Origin: Sphaerochaetaceae bacterium
GTDB taxonomy: Bacteria > Spirochaetota > Spirochaetia > Sphaerochaetales > Sphaerochaetaceae
Direction: 5' to 3'
Length of the DNA: 13,966 nucleotides
Assembly: GCA_016302165.1 (NCBI GenBank)
Contig: JAEDOD010000040.1
Location: forward strand, 1-13,966
Below the pieces are notes generated by a model. That model saw only the letters and a list, made by a program, of their open reading frames with translations, was not told the origin of the DNA and did not search any database. Each line of letters starts with the position of its first letter. The stretch's first letter is position 1. Below, in pieces: positions 7,031-13,802 of this stretch. Made by a program: the position numbers and the translations under genes.

Positions 7031-7795
7031 ATGGCACTTTTGGAGATAAACCATATAAAGAAGAACTTCGGCGGTATCAAGGCCATTGCAGATTTCTCCC
7101 TTAAGGCAGAAAAAGGTGAGATCCATGGAATCATAGGGCCTAACGGAGCTGGAAAGACCACCATCTTCAATACTATTTCCGGTGTCTATCAGGCAGATTC
7201 CGGTACTGTCATTCTGGATGGAGAAGACATCACCAGGCTTCCCCAATACAAAATAACAAGAAAGGGAATCGGAAGAACCTTCCAGAACATAAGAATATTC
7301 AAGGGCCTTACCATTGAGGAGAATGTACTTTGCGCCTTTGACCCTAAGAGCAACTACTCTGTGCTGGGAGGCCTCTTTCCCACTCCAAACAGGATGAAGG
7401 AGGAGAAAAGGGGAAGAAGGCTGGCAGAAGAATACCTTGATGTAGTAGGTATGGCAGACAAGAAGGACGAAAGGCCTGAGAACCTTTCCTACGGCAACCA
7501 GAGAAAGATCGAGATTGCCAGAGCTCTCATGTGCCAGCCAAAGGTTCTCCTCCTGGACGAGCCTGCTGCAGGTCTCACTCCTACGGAGGTGGGAGAGCTG
7601 ACAGAGCTGATAAGGCGTATTTCAAAGGAATTCGGATTTGCAATCCTTCTCATCGAGCACAGGCTGGACCTGGTCATGAGCATCTCTGACCTTATCCATG
7701 TCCAGAACTTCGGTGAAACCATAGCTGTGGGCAGCGCCGATGAGGTCCAGCATGACAAGGCTGTAATTGAAGCATATCTGGGGGCTGAAAAATGA
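7031..7795 (+). CDS. livG: Liv-type ABC transporter ATPase, LivG-like
   Basis: The 254-residue ATPase has every expected element: Walker A GPNGAGKTT (36-44), Q-loop Gln85 in IGRTFQNIRIF, signature LSYGNQ (152-157), Walker B VLLLDEP (172-178) and switch His210 in LLIEHRLDLVM. The C-terminal stretch from about 225 (NFGETIAVGSADEV) with the IEAYLG tail is typical of LivG. It energises transport as one half of a heterodimer with LivF on the cytoplasmic face. GGGAGG at 7017-7022 is the ribosome site, and the ATG follows the livM stop by one base. Its stop overlaps the livF start as ATGA (7792-7795). Confidence 0.94.
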   Translation: MALLEINHIKKNFGGIKAIADFSLKAEKGEIHGIIGPNGAGKTTIFNTISGVYQADSGTVILDGEDITRLPQYKITRKGIGRTFQNIRIFKGLTIEENVLCAFDPKSNYSVLGGLFPTPNRMKEEKRGRRLAEEYLDVVGMADKKDERPENLSYGNQRKIEIARALMCQPKVLLLDEPAAGLTPTEVGELTELIRRISKEFGFAILLIEHRLDLVMSISDLIHVQNFGETIAVGSADEVQHDKAVIEAYLGAEK

Positions 7796-8502
7796 GTGAA
7801 GTAATGCTTAGTGTCCAGGACCTTAGCGTGAACTATGGACATATCGAAGCTTTGAAGAACGTAAATGTAGAAGTGAAAAAAGGGCAGATCTGTTCCATAA
7901 TCGGCGCCAATGGAGCTGGCAAGTCCACGCTGCTGAAGGCCATCAGCGCCCTGGTGAAGCCAGTGGGAGGAAAGATAGTTTTCTGCGGAGAGGAGCTTCC
8001 AAGGAAAGCCTATAAGGTGGTGCAGAAGGGAGTGGTCCATGTTCCTGAAGGAAGAAAGACCTTCTCTGGCCTCACAATCGAGGATAACCTTCTGGTTGGA
8101 GCCTACCGTGGCGACAAGAAGAAAATCAAGGACATGGTTGAAAAGCAGTACCAGATGTTCCCGATTCTCAGGGAAAGGAAGAATCAGTTTGCAGGAACCC
8201 TGTCAGGAGGAGAGCAGCAGATGCTTGCGGTATGCAGAGGTCTTATGGCTTCTCCCAAGATTCTCCTTCTTGACGAGCCTTCCATGGGCCTGGCACCGAT
8301 CATCGTCAACCAGATCTATGAACTGATAGAGAAAATCAGGGACTCTGGAATTACAATCCTCCTGGTGGAGCAGAACGCAAAGAAGGCCCTTTCCATCTGC
8401 GATTATGCCTACGTACTGGAGAACGGAAGGATCAAGCTTCAGGGTACGGGAGAGGAGCTTCTTGGCTCTGACGAAGTTAGAAAAGCATATCTCGGAGGCT
8501 GA
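7792..8502 (+). CDS. livF: Liv-type ABC transporter ATPase, LivF-like
   Basis: The 236-residue partner ATPase carries Walker A GANGAGKST (38-46), the LivF-specific VPEGRKTFSGLTIEDNL region (84-100), signature LSGGEQ (137-142), Walker B ILLLDEP (157-163) and Gln194 in VEQNAKKAL, where LivF proteins normally replace the switch histidine. The C-terminal KAYLGG is also typical. It forms the ATPase pair with LivG and completes the five-gene importer in the order binding protein-H-M-G-F. Its start overlaps the livG stop by four bases, implying translational coupling. Its stop at 8500-8502 is directly followed by the GTG start of the cupin gene. Confidence 0.94.
   Translation: MSEVMLSVQDLSVNYGHIEALKNVNVEVKKGQICSIIGANGAGKSTLLKAISALVKPVGGKIVFCGEELPRKAYKVVQKGVVHVPEGRKTFSGLTIEDNLLVGAYRGDKKKIKDMVEKQYQMFPILRERKNQFAGTLSGGEQQMLAVCRGLMASPKILLLDEPSMGLAPIIVNQIYELIEKIRDSGITILLVEQNAKKALSICDYAYVLENGRIKLQGTGEELLGSDEVRKAYLGG
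8494..8498 (+). promoter_or_regulatory. Ribosome binding site for the GTG-started cupin gene
   Basis: GGAGG lies inside the last livF codons and five bases before GTG 8504. The open frame reaches back to an ATG at 8405 within livF, but that start has no ribosome site and would add 33 residues unlike a cupin. Confidence 0.75.
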
Positions 8503-8503
8503 T

Positions 8504-8884
8504 GTGGAGATACGCAATATCAGCGAAATTGAGCCTATGGTATTCCCCACAGGAAGAAAGACCCGGGTGATGATAGGGCAGAATGGCCTTGTGAAGGGAG
8601 AGAAATTCTGCCAAGGATTTGTGGAGATGGAGAAGGGTGGAAGCATCCCTCTTCATGACCATGAAACTGTAGAGAGCTACACCATTCTCAAGGGAAGAGG
8701 GCTTCTCACTGTGGATGGGGAGGAAAGGGAAGTGAAGGAAGGGGATTATGTATTCATATCATCCTCTGAGAAGCACTCCCTAATGAACATTGGAGAAGAG
8801 AAACTTCTTTTGATGTTTGTATATGCACCATCAATAATTGTGGACCATTGGGCTAAAGAACTGGAAAAAGGAAAAAAGGACTAG
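8504..8884 (+). CDS. Single-domain cupin protein
   Basis: From GTG 8504 (site GGAGG, five-base gap) the protein has 126 residues. Cupin motif 1 is complete: G-x5-H51-x-H53-x3-E57-x6-G in GGSIPLHDHETVESYTILKG. Motif 2, GDYVFISSSEKHSLMN, keeps His91 and the Asn but has Ser in place of the usual Pro and Gly. The four metal ligands H51, H53, E57 and H91 are therefore present. Small cupins of this kind act as isomerases, epimerases, dioxygenases or ligand sensors; the sequence does not decide which. It sits between the importer and three oxidoreductases, with one base after the livF stop and three before the next ATG, so it probably acts on, or senses, the same imported compound. A metal-dependent isomerase or racemase role would fit the context but is inference. 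Confidence 0.85.
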   Translation: MEIRNISEIEPMVFPTGRKTRVMIGQNGLVKGEKFCQGFVEMEKGGSIPLHDHETVESYTILKGRGLLTVDGEEREVKEGDYVFISSSEKHSLMNIGEEKLLLMFVYAPSIIVDHWAKELEKGKKD

Positions 8885-8887
8885 AAT

Positions 8888-10237
8888 ATGCATGAACGAT
8901 TTCACTATAAGACTCTTCTGGAAGTAAAGGAGAAGTGCAGGGAGCTCTCTGTTGATCTTCCTTTTGCAGAGAATACTTCAGCTCTTGCTGCAGCCTTGGA
9001 TATTAAGGGCTTTCATGTTCCAAACAGATTGGGAATTGCTCCCATGGAGGGAGCAGACTCCACTAAGGAGGGAAAACCCAGCGAGTACACGGAAAGGCGA
9101 TATGTGCGTGAAGCTATAGGCGGCTCCGGTATAATCTGGTACGAAGCAATATCCCTGGTGGAGGAGGGCAGGTCCAGCCAGACCCAGCTTCTCATCAATG
9201 AAGAGAACCTTGACGCATTCAAAAGAATGAATGAGAAGGTTAAGGAAGCCGGGATGAAGGCCAATGGCTATGAGCCATTACTTATTATGCAGTCCAACCA
9301 CTCAGGCCGATACTCCAATCCAGGTAACAGGCCACGTCCTCTCATTGCCCAGAGAAACGCATATCTGGAGACTTTCAGAAGTGCTGACGACTCATGCATT
9401 GTCAGCGATGACTACCTGAGGCGGACAGAAGAGAGCTTCGGAGAGTCAGCGCTCCTGGCAAAGAAGGCAGGCTTTGATGCTGTAGACATCAAGTGTTGCC
9501 ATGGATACCTGTTTCAGGAAGTAGCTGCCGCCTATGACAGAAAGGGTGAGTATGGTGGAAGCTACGAAAACAGGACCAGGCTATTGAAGAACTCAATCAG
9601 GGCTGCAAAGGCCTATGAAGACAAAGACTTCTTCGTGACAGCAAGAATTGGAATCTATGACGGATACCCTAAGGACTCGAGGGGCTGGGGACAGGATGCA
9701 GAGGGAAGGCTGGATCTGACGGAACCAAAGAGACTAATGTCTGAGCTATGGAATGAATTCTCTCTTCCTCTGTGTAACATAACCATGGGAAACCCTTATG
9801 CCACAACCCATGTCACAAGGCCTTTTGACAGCGGAAAGTATCCGCCAGATGAGCATCCTTTCCAGGGGCTAAGCCGTATGGTCCATGGAGTGGAAGAGAT
9901 AAAGAAGACAGTTCCGGAAATGATTGTCTATGGCTCAGCTCCCACCTATCTCAGGGAATTTGCAGACCTCTATGCAGCAGGAGCTGTGGAGAGAGGAATG
10001 GCTGACGGCTTTTTGTTCGGGAGAATGGCCTTTGCTGATCCGGACTTTGCCAATGAGATAGTGAAAAATGGACGCATTGATCCCAAGAGAGTTTGTCTTA
10101 CCTGTGGTAAGTGCGGAGACCTTATCAGAGCCCATAAGCCTACAGGCTGCGTAATCAGGGACAACGCTACATTTATGCCGTTCTATAAGGAATGGCTTGA
10201 AGAGAAGAAGAATCTTCCTTCAAATTTCAGGGGGTGA
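8888..10237 (+). CDS. Old-Yellow-Enzyme-like FMN oxidoreductase with C-terminal Cys motif
   Basis: The 449-residue protein has one FMN-binding TIM barrel of the OYE/2,4-dienoyl-CoA reductase class. Visible marks are HVPNRLGIAPMEG (43-55), QSNHSGR (135-141), SFGESALLAKKAGFDAVDI, HGYL (205-208), YGGSYENRTR (222-231), VYGSAP (347-352) and GRMAFADPDF (378-387). Two features stand out. Where OYE has the substrate-binding pair H-x-x-N/H, this protein has K202-C-C-H205. Near the C-terminus Cys403, 406, 409 and 421 form CX2CX2CX11C, close to the 4Fe-4S motif of dienoyl-CoA reductases (CX2CX3CX11C). The extra FAD/NAD(P)H domains of those long enzymes are absent. It probably reduces an activated C=C bond, or runs in reverse, in the cytoplasm, with electrons from a partner. 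AAAAGGA lies seven bases before the ATG, and the downstream gene starts four bases after its stop. Family is clear; substrate is unknown. Confidence 0.9.
   Translation: MHERFHYKTLLEVKEKCRELSVDLPFAENTSALAAALDIKGFHVPNRLGIAPMEGADSTKEGKPSEYTERRYVREAIGGSGIIWYEAISLVEEGRSSQTQLLINEENLDAFKRMNEKVKEAGMKANGYEPLLIMQSNHSGRYSNPGNRPRPLIAQRNAYLETFRSADDSCIVSDDYLRRTEESFGESALLAKKAGFDAVDIKCCHGYLFQEVAAAYDRKGEYGGSYENRTRLLKNSIRAAKAYEDKDFFVTARIGIYDGYPKDSRGWGQDAEGRLDLTEPKRLMSELWNEFSLPLCNITMGNPYATTHVTRPFDSGKYPPDEHPFQGLSRMVHGVEEIKKTVPEMIVYGSAPTYLREFADLYAAGAVERGMADGFLFGRMAFADPDFANEIVKNGRIDPKRVCLTCGKCGDLIRAHKPTGCVIRDNATFMPFYKEWLEEKKNLPSNFRG
10229..10237 (+). promoter_or_regulatory. Ribosome binding site fixing the SDR start at 10242
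   Basis: AGGGGGTGA overlaps the stop codon of the OYE-like gene and ends four bases before ATG 10242. The in-frame ATG at 10197 lacks a site and would add a basic extension before the SDR fold. Confidence 0.7.
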
Positions 10238-10241
10238 CACT

Positions 10242-11012
10242 ATGACAAAAAAGACAGCTCTCGTTACAGGAGCAAGCAGAGGAATAGGATTTGCCATTGC
10301 CAGGAGGCTGGGCCAGGATGGCTTTAGGGTGGCTGTGGTGGCCACAGGAAGTGAAGAGAAGAACAGGGCAAACCTGGACATTCTTTCCTCTGACGGAACA
10401 GACTGGATCTATATCCAGGGCAACATCGGAGAAAGCTTAGACAGAAAGAGAATTGTCTCCTCTGTCATGGAAGCTTTCGGAAGGATAGACGTACTGGTGA
10501 ATAACGCAGGAGTTGCTCCCCTGGTAAGGGCAGACCTATTGGAAATGAGCGAAGAGAGCTTTGACAGGGTCATGGGCATCAATACCAAGGGAAATATGTT
10601 CCTTACACAGCTGGTGGCCAAGGAGATGCTTAATCAGGAGAAGTTATTCAAGAAAAGAGGAACCATCATCAATATCTCATCCTGCTCAGCTGAAGTCAGC
10701 AGCACCAGCCGTGGTGAATACTGCGTATCCAAGGCTGGAGTCAGCATGTTGACCAAGCTTTATGCCGATAGGCTTGCAGGAGAAGGAATTCTTGTACATG
10801 AAATAAGGCCAGGTGTCATAGCAACCGATATGACCAGCAAAGTTACAGAGAAGTACAATAAGCTGATTGAAGAAGGAGCTTTCCCCATTGCCCGATGGGG
10901 CCAGGCTGAAGATATAGCTGACGCTGTATCAGCCTTTGCCGACGACCACTTCCTATACACTACAGGAAACTACATCGACGTTGACGGTGGTTTCCACATC
11001 AAGAGACTGTAG
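10242..11012 (+). CDS. Short-chain dehydrogenase/reductase (FabG-like)
   Basis: From ATG 10242 the protein has 256 residues, the standard classical SDR length. The start MTKKTALVTGASRGIGFAIA gives the cofactor motif TGxxxGIG at 9-16. NNAG lies at 87-90. The catalytic set is Asn114, Ser147 (INISS), Tyr160 and Lys164 (YCVSK). PGVIATDM (190-197) and the C-terminal NYIDVDGGF are also typical. The enzyme should interconvert an alcohol and a ketone with NAD(P)H. The second strand ends AVVATGSEEKN without the usual acidic or arginine residue right after it, so cofactor preference is uncertain. It lies in the redox part of the operon, four bases after the OYE-like gene and two before the flavoprotein. 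A housekeeping fatty-acid FabG role is unlikely because no other fatty-acid gene is near. Confidence 0.92.
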   Translation: MTKKTALVTGASRGIGFAIARRLGQDGFRVAVVATGSEEKNRANLDILSSDGTDWIYIQGNIGESLDRKRIVSSVMEAFGRIDVLVNNAGVAPLVRADLLEMSEESFDRVMGINTKGNMFLTQLVAKEMLNQEKLFKKRGTIINISSCSAEVSSTSRGEYCVSKAGVSMLTKLYADRLAGEGILVHEIRPGVIATDMTSKVTEKYNKLIEEGAFPIARWGQAEDIADAVSAFADDHFLYTTGNYIDVDGGFHIKRL

Positions 11013-11014
11013 AT

Positions 11015-12934
11015 ATGAAAGAATATGGAAAGATATCAGAAACAGCTGTCTATTCTGCAGAGACAGTGATAGTGGGTACAGGAGCTGCAGGCTTCAATGC
11101 TGCAGATCTTCTCCATAAGGGCGGGGCGGAAGACATCCTGATTGTCACTGAAGGAATAAAGGCTGGCACCAGCAGAAACACCGGTTCTGACAAGCAGACC
11201 TACTACAAGCTTTCCCTTTCCGGCAGTGACAGAGACAGCGTCAGGGAACTGGCCCAGGACCTTTATAATGGCCGATGCGTAGACGGAGACATAGCCCTGG
11301 TTGAAGCTTCCCTTTCCTCTCCTTCCTTTTTACGTCTGGTGGACCTGGGAGTTCCTTTCCCAACCAATCGGTATGGGGAATACATTGGCTACAAGACAGA
11401 CCATGATCCTCATAGAAGAGCAACTTCAGCCGGCCCCTATACTTCCCGCTATATGACAGAAAAGCTGGAAGCGGAGGTGAAAAAGGATGGCATCGAGATT
11501 CTTGACGGCTATCAGCTGGTAAGGATCCTGACAGAAGAGGATAGAGTAAAGGGAGCCCTCTTCATTGAGAGAAAGACAGGAAAGACAATGGCCATTCTAT
11601 GCAGGAATCTGATTCTTGCCACAGGGGGACCTGCTGGAATCTACTCTCTTTCCGTATACCCTATGAGCCAGTTTGGAGCCACGGGAGTCGCGCTGGAGGC
11701 TGGTGCCATGGGACGAAACCTTACAGAGTGGCAGTATGGCCTTTCTTCCCTTCGTCCAAGATGGAATGTCTCAGGATCCTATATGCAGGTTCTTCCCCGT
11801 TTTGTCTCAGTGGATAAGGATGGGAAGGAATATGATTTCCTTTCAGAATATGTGTATTCCAGACCTGAAATGCTTTCCCGTGTCTTTCTCAAGGGCTACC
11901 AGTGGCCCTTTGATGTAAGAAAGCTTGAAAAAGGATCCTCAATCGTTGATGTCCTTTGCTATCTGGAGGGCGAGAAGGGGAGAAAAGTCTATCTGGACTT
12001 CATCCATAACCCCGACTTCCTTCCCATCCCTTGGAATGAGCTTAGCCAGGAAGCCAGGGAATACCTGGAAGCTTCAGGTGCTACAGGGGATACTCCCATA
12101 AAGAGGCTGAAGAAGCTTAACGAACCAGCCTACAGCTTCTATCTGGATAAAGGAGTGGACCTGGAGAAGGAATATCTGGAGATAGGCCTATGCGCCCAGC
12201 ACAACAATGGCGGCCTATTGATGAACACTTGGTGGGAGTCAAATATAAAGGGCCTTTTCCCTGTGGGTGAGTGTGCAGCTTCCCACGGTGTCTACCGTCC
12301 AGGAGGCTCTGCCCTTAACGCTGGCCAGTGTGGCTCCAGGCGTGCTGTATCATGGATCCTTGAGAAGTGTACTGGAGACTGGAAGCCTGATGGAGATGCT
12401 CTTACAGAAAAGATAAAGGAAATCGAGGATTTGGTTTCATCAGCCCTCCAGGGAGAGATGGACAGCGACAGTGTCTACGAAGAAGTAAGGAAAGAAATGA
12501 GTCTTTCCGGCTCTGCCATCAGAAATCTGGATGCAATGAGAAAGGCACTATCTACAGTTGACCGCTACCTTTCTTCTTTCTCTTCCATAAAAGCTACCTC
12601 AGAGGGAAGGATATGGAGCCTATTTCAGCTGAGAAATGCTCTCATTACTCAGAAGGTCTACCTCTCTGCAATGATAGATTATGTGGAGAAGGGAGGAGAG
12701 AGCAGAGGCTCCGCCCTCTACTCGGACGAGAAGGGAGAAGTGAAGCCAAGGAATCTTGACCATAGATTCATATACTCTCTGGAGAAGGAGGAGAAAAGGC
12801 CCCAGATCCAGGAAGTAAAGTATGAGAAGGGAAATGTGGTCTTCTCCTATCGGGATGCCAGACCCATACCTGAAGATGATGACTTCTTTGAAAACGTATG
12901 GAGCCAATATAGGCGAAACAGGAATATCTACTAG
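11015..12934 (+). CDS. Fumarate-reductase/succinate-dehydrogenase-like FAD flavoprotein
   Basis: The 639-residue protein has a Rossmann start VIVGTGAAGFNAADLL (18-33), LILATGGPAG (199-208) and a second FAD segment VGECAASHGVYRPGG (417-431). The fumarate-reductase-like active region includes HNNGG (396-400), His424 and Arg428, and SALNAGQCGSRRA corresponds to the NSLL...GRxA segment. The C-terminal part (about 475-600) ends with ESRGSALY, like the SdhA/FrdA C-terminal domain. The segment GTSRNTGSDKQTYYKLSLSG (51-70) lies where FrdA has its covalent-FAD histidine, and no histidine is present, so FAD is probably non-covalent. No signal peptide, FMN-binding or haem domain is present: it is cytoplasmic and needs a separate electron donor, perhaps the OYE-like protein. 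It probably carries out a hydride-transfer C=C reduction or a dehydrogenation. It begins two bases after the SDR stop with only a weak ribosome site and ends the operon. Confidence 0.88.
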   Translation: MKEYGKISETAVYSAETVIVGTGAAGFNAADLLHKGGAEDILIVTEGIKAGTSRNTGSDKQTYYKLSLSGSDRDSVRELAQDLYNGRCVDGDIALVEASLSSPSFLRLVDLGVPFPTNRYGEYIGYKTDHDPHRRATSAGPYTSRYMTEKLEAEVKKDGIEILDGYQLVRILTEEDRVKGALFIERKTGKTMAILCRNLILATGGPAGIYSLSVYPMSQFGATGVALEAGAMGRNLTEWQYGLSSLRPRWNVSGSYMQVLPRFVSVDKDGKEYDFLSEYVYSRPEMLSRVFLKGYQWPFDVRKLEKGSSIVDVLCYLEGEKGRKVYLDFIHNPDFLPIPWNELSQEAREYLEASGATGDTPIKRLKKLNEPAYSFYLDKGVDLEKEYLEIGLCAQHNNGGLLMNTWWESNIKGLFPVGECAASHGVYRPGGSALNAGQCGSRRAVSWILEKCTGDWKPDGDALTEKIKEIEDLVSSALQGEMDSDSVYEEVRKEMSLSGSAIRNLDAMRKALSTVDRYLSSFSSIKATSEGRIWSLFQLRNALITQKVYLSAMIDYVEKGGESRGSALYSDEKGEVKPRNLDHRFIYSLEKEEKRPQIQEVKYEKGNVVFSYRDARPIPEDDDFFENVWSQYRRNRNIY

Positions 12935-13002
12935 GCTTAACTTACAGGGCTTGATCAGAGAAAAAGAGTAAATTAGGGCCAGACCCGAAGAGAATAGTCA
13001 TA

Positions 13003-13050
13003 AATCTATCCTGGAGTGTCAGCGAGTAAAGAGACACGAAAGGATAGGTT
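13003..13050 (+). ncRNA. Structured hairpin element upstream of a 23-codon ORF
   Basis: An outer ten-pair stem (13003-13012 with 13041-13050, one G-U pair) leads through a symmetric three-by-three purine loop (GGA opposite GAA) into a five-pair inner stem GTGTC/GACAC and a 12-base loop. The facing purines could form sheared G-A type pairs, which suggests a folded RNA rather than a plain terminator. No T-run follows. The right arm contains AAAGGA, the apparent ribosome site of the small ORF at 13051. It matches no riboswitch I can name. Elsewhere in the 12935-13194 gap I see no clear terminator for the operon. Confidence 0.35.
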
Positions 13051-13122
13051 ATGGCTGAAATGAAAACAAGAAAGAAAGCTCCTCTTCACCAACAGCGCTC
13101 TCTCGATAATGGAGATGATTAA
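13051..13122 (+). CDS. Possible 23-residue leader peptide or broken small gene
   Basis: ATG 13051 opens a 23-codon frame ending TAA, translating to a basic start (MAEMKTRKK) and an acidic end (LDNGDD). AAAGGA at 13039-13044 gives a six-base gap, a good ribosome site, but it lies within the hairpin's right arm. In another frame, open from about 13064 to 13159, the sequence reads KLLFTNSALSIMEMINSQEE and a few further residues, which looks more protein-like. Joining the two through a single-base shift in the A-rich run near 13070 would give a protein of about 37 residues, so this may be the remnant of a shifted gene. No homologue is recognised. Confidence 0.25.
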   Translation: MAEMKTRKKAPLHQQRSLDNGDD

Positions 13123-13194
13123 CAGTCAGGAAGAGTGCATCAAGAACGCTAAAACAATCTGATTTCGAGTTCTTCCAATATCTTTGGCGAAAGG

Positions 13195-13797
13195 ATGATT
13201 TATCTTGAAAAGGTGTTCAGATATAATTATCCTTTCTCCATGGTTGTATTTGTACATGGAAAGGGTGGAAACACAGGTGAAGCTGAAGCTTTCAGAAGTG
13301 TTTTTCCCGACGAAGAGTTTCTATCCCTTGATTACCACAGCACTACGCCCTGGGAGTTTCGAAGGGAAGTGAGAAGCCTCCTTGGAGACATCAAGGACTT
13401 TACTTTGATAGCTATCAGCATCGGAGCCTACTTCTTCCTTTCCTCAGGTCTTTCGGATAGGGTGAAGGAAGCTTTCTTCATATCTCCTGTCTCTGACATG
13501 GAGAAGCTTATTCTTGGCATGATGGAATATAGTGGAGTCACGGAAGAGGAGCTTAAGGAGAAAGGGAATATTGGGGATCTTTCCTATGAATATCTCACCT
13601 ATGCCAGAAGCCATAGAATGGAGTGGAATGTAAAGACACATGCAATTGCAGGTAGCCTGGACGAAGTGATGGATATCTCCATTACCCGTAAGATCTTTCC
13701 TGACCTTACAGTCCTTGAAGGCTCCTATCACTATCTACACACTCCTGAGGAGAAGAGAATGATAGTCGAGTGGATGAAAAGTAAAGCCAGGAGATAG
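13195..13797 (+). CDS. Small alpha/beta-hydrolase fold protein
   Basis: The 200-residue protein has a compact alpha/beta-hydrolase layout. The strand MVVFVHGKGGNTGEA (16-30) supplies the oxyanion-hole HG motif. The nucleophile is Ser75 in AISIG, a GxSxG elbow with Ala in the first position. The acid is Asp156 (AGSLDE) and the base His179 or His182 (GSYHYLH). There is no signal peptide, so it should be cytoplasmic. It most resembles short uncharacterised hydrolases; the substrate cannot be read from the sequence. The start is uncertain: ATG 13195 directly abuts AAGG with no spacing, while Met16 (13240) begins exactly at the first core strand but has no ribosome site. A TATAAT hexamer at 13222-13227 lies just before Met16. 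The next gene follows after five bases, so the two are probably co-transcribed. Confidence 0.8.
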   Translation: MIYLEKVFRYNYPFSMVVFVHGKGGNTGEAEAFRSVFPDEEFLSLDYHSTTPWEFRREVRSLLGDIKDFTLIAISIGAYFFLSSGLSDRVKEAFFISPVSDMEKLILGMMEYSGVTEEELKEKGNIGDLSYEYLTYARSHRMEWNVKTHAIAGSLDEVMDISITRKIFPDLTVLEGSYHYLHTPEEKRMIVEWMKSKARR

Positions 13798-13802
13798 TAG
13801 GT

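Noticed and set aside
7489..8040. 183-codon open frame on the minus strand across livG/livF
   Set aside because: It runs antisense to two fully conserved ATPase genes, with no start signal and no domain.
4055..8502. Confident assignment as a branched-chain amino-acid transporter
   Set aside because: The family transports many other ligands, and both the LacI-type control and the reductase genes argue against a plain amino-acid role, so only the family is claimed.
8888..12934. Bile-acid-inducible (bai) operon
   Set aside because: An OYE-like enzyme and an SDR occur in bai operons, but there is no CoA ligase, CoA transferase, BaiE-like dehydratase or BaiG transporter here, and the importer type differs.
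12975..12986. GGG/CCC mini-hairpin as operon terminator
   Set aside because: The stem is only three pairs with no following T-run; no convincing Rho-independent terminator was found after the flavoprotein gene.
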